Below, piece by piece: positions 1 through 5,906 of a stretch of DNA of 12,135 nt. Every line of letters starts with the position of its first letter. The first letter of the stretch is position 1. Under the pieces are notes generated by a model. The model was not told the DNA's origin and made no database searches. It was given only the letters and a program-made list of their open reading frames with translations. Location of the stretch: the NCBI GenBank assembly GCA_001799195.1, contig MGSU01000086.1, positions 1,412 to 13,546 of the forward strand, written 5' to 3'. The stretch is from Deltaproteobacteria bacterium RIFOXYA12_FULL_61_11 (GTDB taxonomy: Bacteria > Bdellovibrionota_F > JAHFAK01 > YA12-FULL-61-11). The position numbers were made by a program, and so were the translations under genes.

Positions 1-627
1 CTGGATGTCCGTGGCAATGTTGGCCCTGACCCAGGGCATCCCACCCAGCCTGACCAGCTCCGGTCCCGGGTTGGCGTCGATGACCGCTTCGATCGCCGCG
101 ATCAGCCGGTAGTCATCGGTCTTGTCGCCGACTTGGGCCAGGATCGCGGTAGCGGTGAAATCCTTGGCGACGACATTGCCGTAGAGCAGGTCGTTGGCCG
201 AGAGATCGGCCATTAACTTGGTTTGCTCCTCAGGGGTAGTCGGCAAGGCTGGAACTGCCGGATCGACGACCATGGCCCCATCCTCTCCTCGTATGTCCTT
301 GAGGGTGAAGAGGCTGAGGACCCGTTCGACCTGATCGAGCCTCTCGATCGCGCGCGACAGGTCGCGGACTCGTCGCAAGGTGGCCGGCGCGGTGACGTCG
401 TCGGCCAGGACCATGACCATGACGAATTCGGTCCCACCGAACAAATGCTCGATGCGGTCGATGTTCAGGCGGGAAGGCATGTCTTCGGGGAACTGGCTCT
501 TCATCGACGGATCGATGGTCACCCGGGGCAACTGCGTGGCCGCGGCGAGGATGAAGAGAAAAAAGAAGCCGAGGACTATTGCGCGGTGTTTGATGACGAA
601 GTCGGTGAGTGCGCGGGTCGGCATCAT
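1..627 (-). CDS. RND/MMPL-superfamily exporter, N-terminal part (cut by window edge)
   Basis: Only the first 209 residues are present and the frame is open to base 1. The protein begins MMPTRALTDFVIKHR, followed by one hydrophobic helix at about residues 16-33 (rich in F, L, I, A) and then a long hydrophilic segment containing IDPSMKSQFPEDMPS at about residues 38-52. One N-terminal helix followed by a large periplasmic loop is the expected start of an RND-superfamily permease. The loop resembles the HAE3-like/'predicted exporter' branch more than AcrB-type pumps. Such proteins move hydrophobic compounds out of the inner membrane or periplasm by proton motive force. The start ATG overlaps the TetR stop as ATGA (ATG 627-625, TGA 626-624), and a second in-frame ATG follows directly, so translational coupling to the repressor is likely. 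Substrate unknown; the family call is from motif and context, since the transmembrane core lies outside the window. Confidence 0.85.
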   Translation of the reverse strand, partial: MMPTRALTDFVIKHRAIVLGFFFLFILAAATQLPRVTIDPSMKSQFPEDMPSRLNIDRIEHLFGGTEFVMVMVLADDVTAPATLRRVRDLSRAIERLDQVERVLSLFTLKDIRGEDGAMVVDPAVPALPTTPEEQTKLMADLSANDLLYGNVVAKDFTATAILAQVGDKTDDYRLIAAIEAVIDANPGPELVRLGGMPWVRANIATDIQ

Positions 628-1283
628 GGCTCCTGCTCCGATTGGTGGGCTCTCTCGAGAAAGCCGTGAGCCCCGTGGAGAAAGAGGTCGGTCAGACTCT
701 CGGGGAGTTCGGCGTAGTAACGCTCGTCGAGTTCGAGGCCGAAGATGGCGGCGAGGAGGTCGCGATTCAGGATGTGGAAGGTGATCATACCGAGTAAGGA
801 CGGTCCGAGGACATGGAGGGGAACCGCCTGGACCTGGTCGACCGGGAGTTGGGACAACATCTTGGAACGGAAGAGGTCGACCAGCGCGCGCACCCGCTCG
901 ATCTTGACCGAGGTGATCTCGGGCTGGTCATACGGCAGTTCGAGCAGGGCCACGCGCATGCGTTCGGGATTTTCCTGGAACAGCTTTACCACGGAGCGCA
1001 CGAACTGGCGGAGGCGCTGTTCGATCGGGTCCCCGGTGTCGACTGCAAAATGCACGAGCCGCGAGTAATCTTCGAAGAAGCCGGTGATGATCTCCTCGAG
1101 CAAGGCCGGTTTGGATCCGAAGTGATAGGAAATGGCCGCGACATTGGCCCCGGCCTCGGCGGCGATCTCGCGCACGCCGGTCGAACCGTATCCGCGGCGG
1201 GCGAAGAGCTTGGTGGCGGCTTCGAGAATGCGTTTCCGGGCTTGTCCCGCTGTACCAGGATACGAGGTCTTGGGAGGGTTCAC
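624..1283 (-). CDS. TetR/AcrR-family transcriptional repressor
   Basis: A 219-residue DNA-binding regulator. The N-terminal domain is typical TetR: ARKRILEAATKLFARRGY (about residues 15-32), then the helix-turn-helix VREIAAEAGANVAAISYHFG (37-56) with the YHFGSK recognition-helix signature. The C-terminal ligand-binding half is helical and not diagnostic. I place the start at GTG 1283 because AGGAGG (1294-1289) lies 5 bases upstream. The next GTG (1286) is only 2 bases from it, and an upstream ATG at 1319 would overlap the preceding gene by 26 bases and add 12 residues with no good ribosome binding site. The gene sits between the outer-membrane protein and the exporter in one operon and probably represses that operon in response to the exporter's substrate or a related hydrophobic compound; the ligand is unknown. 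Family call is secure; function is by context. Confidence 0.93.
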   Translation of the reverse strand: MNPPKTSYPGTAGQARKRILEAATKLFARRGYGSTGVREIAAEAGANVAAISYHFGSKPALLEEIITGFFEDYSRLVHFAVDTGDPIEQRLRQFVRSVVKLFQENPERMRVALLELPYDQPEITSVKIERVRALVDLFRSKMLSQLPVDQVQAVPLHVLGPSLLGMITFHILNRDLLAAIFGLELDERYYAELPESLTDLFLHGAHGFLERAHQSEQEP

Positions 1284-1288
1284 CACGG

Positions 1289-1294
1289 CCTCCT
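1289..1294 (-). promoter_or_regulatory. Ribosome binding site that decides the TetR start
   Basis: Minus-strand AGGAGG whose first base is also the last base of the upstream gene's TGA stop (1296-1294). It lies 5 bases from GTG 1283 and 2 bases from GTG 1286, which supports a GTG start and argues for termination-reinitiation coupling between the two genes. Confidence 0.7.
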
Positions 1295-2685
1295 CAAAAC
1301 CATGCTCGCAGCTCGGCAAAGACCTCGCTCTGCCGCTCGTCGATCAAGCCGAACAGGGTGCCTTCAGGCCCGCGATACACGGTCGCGCCCCACCGCACTT
1401 CCAAGGCATCGGCAAGATCGTGGACCAGGGACGGCCGGAGCATGAGCTCCTCGGTCGTCAGGGTGTAGAGTCCGGCGAGTTCGAGGTTCAAGGTCTCCTG
1501 CAAGAGGGCCCACTGCAACCGTCCGACCACGCCATGGCTGAGCCGGTCGAGCTGCCCGTTGAGCATTCGGTTCTTCGAGCGGATCTGTTCGAGCAGGGCA
1601 CTCTCCGGGAGCAGAGCGAGGAGCGCGGGATCGGGTGATCCGGCCCCACCCGGCAGGGAGGGAAGGGCTTCCCAAGCGAAGACATAACGGCCGGAATACT
1701 GCACGACGAGGTTCAGGTCGGTCACCAGTTCACGATCCAACCCGAAGACATAGCGAAGGTCGGTCAAGGGGGTATAGGTTTTCTCCCCTCCCCCGTCCGC
1801 CCTGCGCCAAGCAGCCTCTCCGCGCAGGCCGAGGTAGTCGCCGAGCGTGGTGGAGAAATCCAGGCCCAAGACCTGATGCCGGTAGGCTCGGAACCCTACG
1901 TGCAACCCGTTGGTATCTATCCCCCGGTACTCGATACCGGGAAAGGTCGAGAAGCCGTAGAGGTACGAGAGCGATGCCTCCAGGATGCTTCCTTCGTAAT
2001 GGAGACGCACGGCCTGGATACCGTTCTCGAACGCGGTATCCGGCCACAGGGGAGAGTCGAGCACCAACGGACTGGGCAGCTCGAAGGCCGGGAAGGCCGA
2101 GGGTTTGAACAGCGGGACATAGACCCCCTCGAGCCGTAGCGTTCCGAGGTGCAAGTCGGTGCGGAGGGCCAGGTTGGCGAGGCGGCGGTCATCTTCATCG
2201 GCCGACCTGCGGCCCATGTCGTACGGGGTGAGGTTGTTGGTCGGGTTGATCCCGTCGGCCCTGCCCCAGACTATGATCTGGTTGCCCAGCTTGAGGTCCA
2301 GAGGACCGAGCCAGGTGGCGACATAGGCATCGCGCAGTTCCAACTCTTGCTCGGGACCGTCGCTGCCCGCGGTCTCGCGCAACCGGAGCTCCGCGAAACC
2401 TTCTCCCAGGTTCCCCTGGCGGCCTCGAAACGTCAGCGCCAGTTCGCCTCCACCCTGCTTCCATTCGCCCTTGTCCTCCCCCGGGGCTTTGCCCAGGAAG
2501 AGCTCGCCGCGCACGAACCCTCCGATTTCCACGGCAGGGTTCCCGCCTTCGTCCTCCTCGCCTTGGTCGGCCGAGGTCATGTCTTGTCCCCTCAGTGGCA
2601 GCCCAACCACCAGAGTCGAGACCCAAAACGCCAGGACCCAGCAACGAATCCGGGCTTCATAGTCGAAGGTTCGTACGTCGCTCAT
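1294..2685 (-). CDS. DUF1302-like outer-membrane β-barrel protein
   Basis: A 463-residue protein with a Sec-type N-terminus: basic ARIR at 11-14, a hydrophobic core CWVLAFWVSTLVVGLPL (15-31), and probable cleavage near residues 33-35. A low-complexity acidic linker (about 40-50) follows. The rest alternates polar and hydrophobic residues as in outer-membrane strands and ends in Trp-Phe, the C-terminal aromatic expected of a BAM-inserted barrel. LRDAYVATWLG (117-127) followed by LGNQIIVWGRADGINPTNN (133-151) closely resembles the conserved 'GrQ-vWG-aD' region of DUF1302 proteins. GAGGAG lies about 6 bases before the ATG, supporting this start. DUF1302 proteins often accompany DUF1329 proteins and RND exporters of hydrophobic molecules, and the same pairing is seen here, although no DUF1329 gene is visible. 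Likely role: an outer-membrane channel or partner for the downstream exporter (inference). First gene of the operon. Confidence 0.8.
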   Translation of the reverse strand: MSDVRTFDYEARIRCWVLAFWVSTLVVGLPLRGQDMTSADQGEEDEGGNPAVEIGGFVRGELFLGKAPGEDKGEWKQGGGELALTFRGRQGNLGEGFAELRLRETAGSDGPEQELELRDAYVATWLGPLDLKLGNQIIVWGRADGINPTNNLTPYDMGRRSADEDDRRLANLALRTDLHLGTLRLEGVYVPLFKPSAFPAFELPSPLVLDSPLWPDTAFENGIQAVRLHYEGSILEASLSYLYGFSTFPGIEYRGIDTNGLHVGFRAYRHQVLGLDFSTTLGDYLGLRGEAAWRRADGGGEKTYTPLTDLRYVFGLDRELVTDLNLVVQYSGRYVFAWEALPSLPGGAGSPDPALLALLPESALLEQIRSKNRMLNGQLDRLSHGVVGRLQWALLQETLNLELAGLYTLTTEELMLRPSLVHDLADALEVRWGATVYRGPEGTLFGLIDERQSEVFAELRAWF

Positions 2686-2750
2686 CGTCCTCTCCTCGCA
2701 AGCGAACGGGGGGTACTTCGCACCTTGGCTCGGCCTTCGTCAAGCCAAAA

Positions 2751-2780
2751 TTCATACAGATAGTGTTATTTTTCAAACAA
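2751..2780 (-). promoter_or_regulatory. Candidate promoter of the porin-TetR-RND operon
   Basis: On the minus strand, TTGTTT (2780-2775) and TATGAA (2756-2751) are separated by 18 bases in the most AT-rich part of the gap between the divergent genes. Transcription would start near 2744, leaving a leader of about 60 bases before the ATG. Match to the -35 consensus is moderate. Confidence 0.4.
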
Positions 2781-2789
2781 TCGATTGAA
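2772..2789. promoter_or_regulatory. Inverted repeat, candidate TetR operator
   Basis: An 18-base near-palindrome with arms TTCAA and TTGAA; 7 of 9 paired positions match. It overlaps a perfect 10-base palindrome CAATCGATTG (2778-2787) on a slightly shifted centre. It covers the proposed -35 region of the minus-strand operon, where a TetR dimer would block transcription. Assignment to this repressor is inference from position and symmetry. Confidence 0.4.
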
Positions 2790-2830
2790 TACTGTGCTGG
2801 ACGACGGGTCCCTGGTTTTCGGTGCTGATC

Positions 2831-2850
2831 TGCGGTATCTTTGCGGTATC
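2831..2850. repeat. Tandem 9-base direct repeat with 11-base period
   Basis: TGCGGTATC occurs at 2831-2839 and again at 2842-2850, offset by 11 bases, about one helical turn. It lies 29 bases before the lipoprotein start, in its probable leader or promoter. Could be a binding site for an activator using tandem half-sites, or chance. Confidence 0.5.
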
Positions 2851-2878
2851 GAACCTTCCTGACCCGAGGATCGCCGCT

Positions 2879-4180
2879 ATGCAAGCCTTCCTACTACCAG
2901 GACGGACCCCTGCTCTCCTCAGTGGTGTATACCTCCTCCTCTTCCTTTACTCCTCCTGTCAGGATCCGGCCTTCGTCTCCGATCCCTCTCAGGTCCACGA
3001 TCAAACCTCGACCGAGCCCACACCGCACGACCCCGCCGCTCCAACCCTGGAGCAAACGGAAAACGACCGGCTCGACGGACTTGATCCCGCCCTTTCCCAA
3101 GAAAATCCAATGGAGGTTCCTGCGACCGGATCCGGTCAGGTTCCCGGTGGGGCCTCTGCCCTCACGATCTCTTGTACGGATCAGAGCGGTGATGCCCTCT
3201 GTCAGGTCTTTCTCGAGGGAGAACGGTTCGATCCCGCGTCGGGTTGGATCCTCTCCCTCGAGGAACTCGCTCCAAAATCTCTACCTATGGAATGGGACGA
3301 GGACCTCGGTCTGCTCACGATATCTCCCGGTGATATCGATCTGGACACCGCGCGGGTCATCCTTACAGCGCGGCGAGGAGAGGATGTCCTGGACCTGACC
3401 GCAAGGCTTCCCCTGCATGCGTCGACCAACGGAGAAATGGTTGTGGTAGTCGAAGATCCGGTCGTCGATCCTACCCTGCCCCCGTTGACAATAGGTGACG
3501 ATATACAGCCTAGTGAGGATCCACCCCCTATCGAAATGGTGCAAGGACCCTGTACCGAGGGGAAACGCCTCTCCATCTGGTTGGACAGCAACGACGATGG
3601 CGAGCGCGAGGGAGAACCCCTGCTTGGCTACATCACGACCTACCAAGGACCCACCACCGCGGCGGCAAATTACAATTATTCCAGCGCTTCGGCTCACCCG
3701 TTGATCGGACCGCCCACGACCAACTTCGAGAGCAAGGTCTTTTTCTTCGACGGTACCGATGGCCTTGCATTGACCATGTTCCACAACACCGAGAACGACA
3801 ATGACAAACAGAACGCCGTGCTCTGGAACGTTACGGTCAGGGGTAACAACTTGCGCGATGCCGTGCTGCAGTCCGACGACGCAAATGTCCGCGCGATAGG
3901 TCGCTATCAGGGGCCGGAATTCCGACTGCTATCGACTGACCAAGCACATGCGACTAAGTTGTATATCGGCGACTGGAAATACCAATCCAATACGGATGGC
4001 GGCGTACTCGGTCCCTTCGAAGGTGAGGACTTCACCATCGCTGTGCGCATCGATCAAACCGGCAACCTGACCAACGCCACCTTCTTCTCGGCCAACGGTC
4101 AGACCTTTCAACTCAAGGACGCGACCCGAAACATCAGTTCTTTCATCATCGCTTACGCCGGTGAGCAGACCTGTCCCTGA
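2879..4180 (+). CDS. Probable secreted lipoprotein of unknown function
   Basis: Not a family I recognise. I start it at ATG 2879, where GAGGA (2866-2870) stands 8 bases upstream, giving 433 residues; a GTG at 2822 in the same frame would add 19 residues ahead of the signal and has no ribosome binding site. Residues 1-27 form a signal peptide with a hydrophobic stretch (ALLSGVYLLLFLYSSC) ending in a lipobox-like cysteine at 27. The -3 residue is Tyr, with Leu at -4, so lipidation is likely but atypical. Residues 28-95 are rich in Pro, Asp, Glu, Thr and Ser, a flexible linker. Cys99 and Cys108 may pair, as may Cys225 and Cys432. DSNDDGEREGE (236-246) resembles an EF-hand or dockerin calcium loop. 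The C-terminal half is acidic, β-rich and Asn/Thr-rich. Likely surface- or periplasm-exposed. It precedes another exported unknown protein in the same direction; no enzymatic motif is visible. Confidence 0.8.
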   Translation: MQAFLLPGRTPALLSGVYLLLFLYSSCQDPAFVSDPSQVHDQTSTEPTPHDPAAPTLEQTENDRLDGLDPALSQENPMEVPATGSGQVPGGASALTISCTDQSGDALCQVFLEGERFDPASGWILSLEELAPKSLPMEWDEDLGLLTISPGDIDLDTARVILTARRGEDVLDLTARLPLHASTNGEMVVVVEDPVVDPTLPPLTIGDDIQPSEDPPPIEMVQGPCTEGKRLSIWLDSNDDGEREGEPLLGYITTYQGPTTAAANYNYSSASAHPLIGPPTTNFESKVFFFDGTDGLALTMFHNTENDNDKQNAVLWNVTVRGNNLRDAVLQSDDANVRAIGRYQGPEFRLLSTDQAHATKLYIGDWKYQSNTDGGVLGPFEGEDFTIAVRIDQTGNLTNATFFSANGQTFQLKDATRNISSFIIAYAGEQTCP

Positions 4181-4261
4181 ACCCGCCGATGACAGGCTCC
4201 AGTAACCTTTCTGGCCACAGGAACACCGTCAACTTGCAGCCCCAATCGAATGCCGTGAGGC

Positions 4262-4317
4262 AAAAGAAAGAAAATCAAATGATTATGAATTTTCCTGACG
4301 CATTGTACTTGGAATTT
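4262..4317. other. AT-rich leader segment before the cysteine-containing secreted protein
   Basis: A short stretch visibly richer in A and T than its surroundings, starting with a purine run (aaaagaaagaaaa). It contains in-frame ATGs at 4279 and 4285. Its composition looks like a leader or promoter rather than coding sequence, which favours a later start for the following gene. I could not define convincing -35 and -10 boxes. Confidence 0.3.
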
Positions 4318-4362
4318 CATGGCATCGACCTTGCAATGCCGCTCCCCTCGCGTTCCCGTGCA

Positions 4363-5694
4363 ATGGAGACCGCAGTGCGATTCGCCTTCCCTCACACTCC
4401 GAGACGCAGCCCGATCGCACCTCTGCTCGTGCTCATTTTCCTCGCGTTCGGATGGTACTCCTTCGTCGCCGCGAGCGACCAACCTGCCTACCTCGATCTC
4501 AATACCATCGCGCCGACCCAAGATGCCCTTTCCTTCCCCTATGCTCAATTCATGGGCCGAAACTTCGCCTGTGATGCCATGGGAGCGTGTACCTTCAAGC
4601 CGCTCTTCAACGAAACAAAGCCGCTCAGAGTGTATTCCGGTCCGAGGTTCGATCAACACGGGGCCGTGATGCCCGGCACGACACAGGTATACCAATCGGA
4701 CGGCCATCACCGCAGCTTCGGTTACCTCGCCCAACAGGCCTTTGTCGTCTCGATGCAGCAACGCGGCATCCCGCTGACTCAGGGGAACCTCTCGAGGATC
4801 ACCCGGGAGTGGGATGCCTTCGATGTGCAGACCTTCCTCACTACCCCTGGCAATCGCGAAGCGCTCGAACAGCACATGGCCCAGCCGGGCCAACGCGTGC
4901 CGGTGCAGTTCGTGGACTCGACCTCGCCCCAGGTCATGGCCGATCGCATCTCGGCCTACCGCAACAACCCGGTCAATCGCATCCCCGAGGGCATGTCCGA
5001 CCAACAGGTCTTCCTGCGCATGATGCGCAAGAAGAACCAAGCTTACCTGTATTCCCACCCGCTCGAAGACGATGGTGTCGGTGAGCGGTTACCCCCCAGA
5101 CGGTATGTCGAGCTGCGCAATGTGCCCATGCGAGGAGTGGTCGGCTCGGTCGGGTACCATTATCCCAACCGCTACTGGAGTCAGACTGGCAAGGATTTCG
5201 AGGAGTTCTTCGTCGCCGAGGCCGCGGAACAGCGCATCGCCGACTATCTGAAGACCAAGGGAAAGTTCTGTTTCAACTATACCTCTATGTTCGCGTACGA
5301 GTCGGTACCGGACAAGAGCCAGGACAGGGCCTGCATCATCGCGGGTCGCGAACGCAGGTCCTCGAAATGTGCCCGCTACCTACGCGACGTCAAAGCCCTG
5401 CAAACTATGGAACGGCAGGGAGGGACGAGCTTCCCCCATACGCAAGCCTGCAAGAACGAGAGCACGGGAGGCGACGGTCCTTCGTGCCGCCGTTGCGTCA
5501 CGGCCGAGGAATACCGCCAACTGAACCAGACCGACCTGCTGCACATCCTCATCCACCTGCTCAGGGACGATCCCGACACGTTCAGGCATATCTCGGGCGT
5601 CAGATACCCGAGTGAGGCGACGATCTCCACCTGCGCCTTGCGCCAGATCGACCACGAGTCCGCAGCACTCCGCGCCATCGCCAATACCCTCTGA
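4363..5694 (+). CDS. Exported protein of unknown function with nine cysteines
   Basis: Not recognised. The frame is open from 4189, but the start at ATG 4363 gives a sensible signal peptide: basic PRRS at about 13-16, hydrophobic PLLVLIFLAFGWYSF (20-34), and a likely cleavage after VAA (35-37). In-frame ATGs at 4279, 4285 and 4336 are alternatives; none has a clear ribosome binding site, so the start is uncertain. From 4363 the protein is 443 residues. Cysteines sit at 70, 76, 303, 324, 336, 363, 375, 378 and 424: a C-x5-C pair near the N-terminus and a C-terminal cluster including a CxxC (SCRRC, 374-378). A central hydrophilic region is rich in Arg and Gln. The C-terminal cluster suggests a disulfide-stabilised or metal-binding domain. 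CxxCH is absent, so it is not a c-type cytochrome. Next to a probable lipoprotein gene; the 182-base gap means cotranscription is possible but not shown. Confidence 0.75.
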   Translation: METAVRFAFPHTPRRSPIAPLLVLIFLAFGWYSFVAASDQPAYLDLNTIAPTQDALSFPYAQFMGRNFACDAMGACTFKPLFNETKPLRVYSGPRFDQHGAVMPGTTQVYQSDGHHRSFGYLAQQAFVVSMQQRGIPLTQGNLSRITREWDAFDVQTFLTTPGNREALEQHMAQPGQRVPVQFVDSTSPQVMADRISAYRNNPVNRIPEGMSDQQVFLRMMRKKNQAYLYSHPLEDDGVGERLPPRRYVELRNVPMRGVVGSVGYHYPNRYWSQTGKDFEEFFVAEAAEQRIADYLKTKGKFCFNYTSMFAYESVPDKSQDRACIIAGRERRSSKCARYLRDVKALQTMERQGGTSFPHTQACKNESTGGDGPSCRRCVTAEEYRQLNQTDLLHILIHLLRDDPDTFRHISGVRYPSEATISTCALRQIDHESAALRAIANTL

Positions 5695-5814
5695 ACGAGG
5701 TGCGCAGCACCTGTCTGGGTCGATCCGTCGAGCTCTTCATCACCCTCGGCCACACCGGCTTCCGCGCTATCGAGGAAACCAAAAAATACCGTGCAAATGC
5801 AGCAAGTTCAAGTA
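5695..5814. other. Intergenic segment, nothing further identified
   Basis: Contains a short hairpin GGTGC-gca-GCACC (5699-5711) directly after the stop of the secreted protein. It has no following T-run, so it is not a convincing intrinsic terminator. The remainder up to the hyf promoter shows no gene or RNA structure I can support. Confidence 0.4.
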
Positions 5815-5837
5815 TTCGGCATTGACGGATCGCCGAA
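5815..5837. promoter_or_regulatory. Inverted repeat over the hyf -35 box, candidate operator
   Basis: TTCGGC (5815-5820) and GCCGAA (5832-5837) are perfect 6-base arms around an 11-base spacer that contains the TTGACG -35 element. Outer bases AGTA (5811-5814) and TACT (5841-5844) extend the symmetry with a 3-base asymmetry. A dimeric regulator bound here would control access of RNA polymerase. No regulator gene is adjacent in the visible part of this operon. Confidence 0.4.
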
Positions 5838-5849
5838 CAGTACTCTAAT
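5822..5849 (+). promoter_or_regulatory. Sigma-70-type promoter of the hyf-like operon
   Basis: TTGACG (5822-5827, 5 of 6 to consensus) and TCTAAT (5844-5849, 5 of 6) with a 16-base spacer. Predicted transcription start is near 5856, about 50 bases before hyfB. I saw no TGGCA-N-TTGC sigma-54 element, unlike the E. coli hyc/hyf promoters. Confidence 0.55.
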
Positions 5850-5868
5850 GCCCCCTGCGAATCCTGTT

Positions 5869-5886
5869 GCCGAGCCGACTCTCGGC
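5869..5886 (+). promoter_or_regulatory. Leader hairpin just before the hyfB ribosome binding site
   Basis: GCCGAG (5869-5874) and CTCGGC (5881-5886) form a perfect 6-base stem with a 6-base loop, immediately followed by the ribosome binding site. It could protect the 5' end of the messenger or modulate initiation; too small to call a riboswitch. Confidence 0.35.
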
Positions 5887-5896
5887 AGGAGGTGAT
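5887..5896 (+). promoter_or_regulatory. Extended ribosome binding site of hyfB
   Basis: AGGAGGTGAT is a full match to the 3' end of 16S rRNA. It ends 10 bases before ATG 5907. An in-frame GTG at 5892 falls inside this element, so it cannot be the start it would otherwise suggest. Confidence 0.75.
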
Positions 5897-5906
5897 ACTT
5901 CATCCC

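Noticed and set aside
2921-2960. Pyrimidine-rich CTCCTCCT tract as a repeat or structural element
   Set aside because: It is explained by Leu and Ser codons of the lipoprotein signal peptide.
4170-4196. CCTGTC...GACAGG hairpin spanning the lipoprotein stop as an intrinsic terminator
   Set aside because: The 6-base stem has a 15-base loop and no T-run follows, so it falls short of an intrinsic terminator.
4153-5058. Long minus-strand open frame (301 codons) opposite the secreted protein gene
   Set aside because: It lies antisense to a coherent signal-peptide-bearing protein, has a His/Gly/Arg/Glu-rich composition typical of antisense high-GC frames, and lacks a ribosome binding site or family motif.
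5892-5906. GTG start for hyfB 5 codons upstream
   Set aside because: The GTG is inside the ribosome binding site AGGAGGTGAT, which correctly serves ATG 5907.
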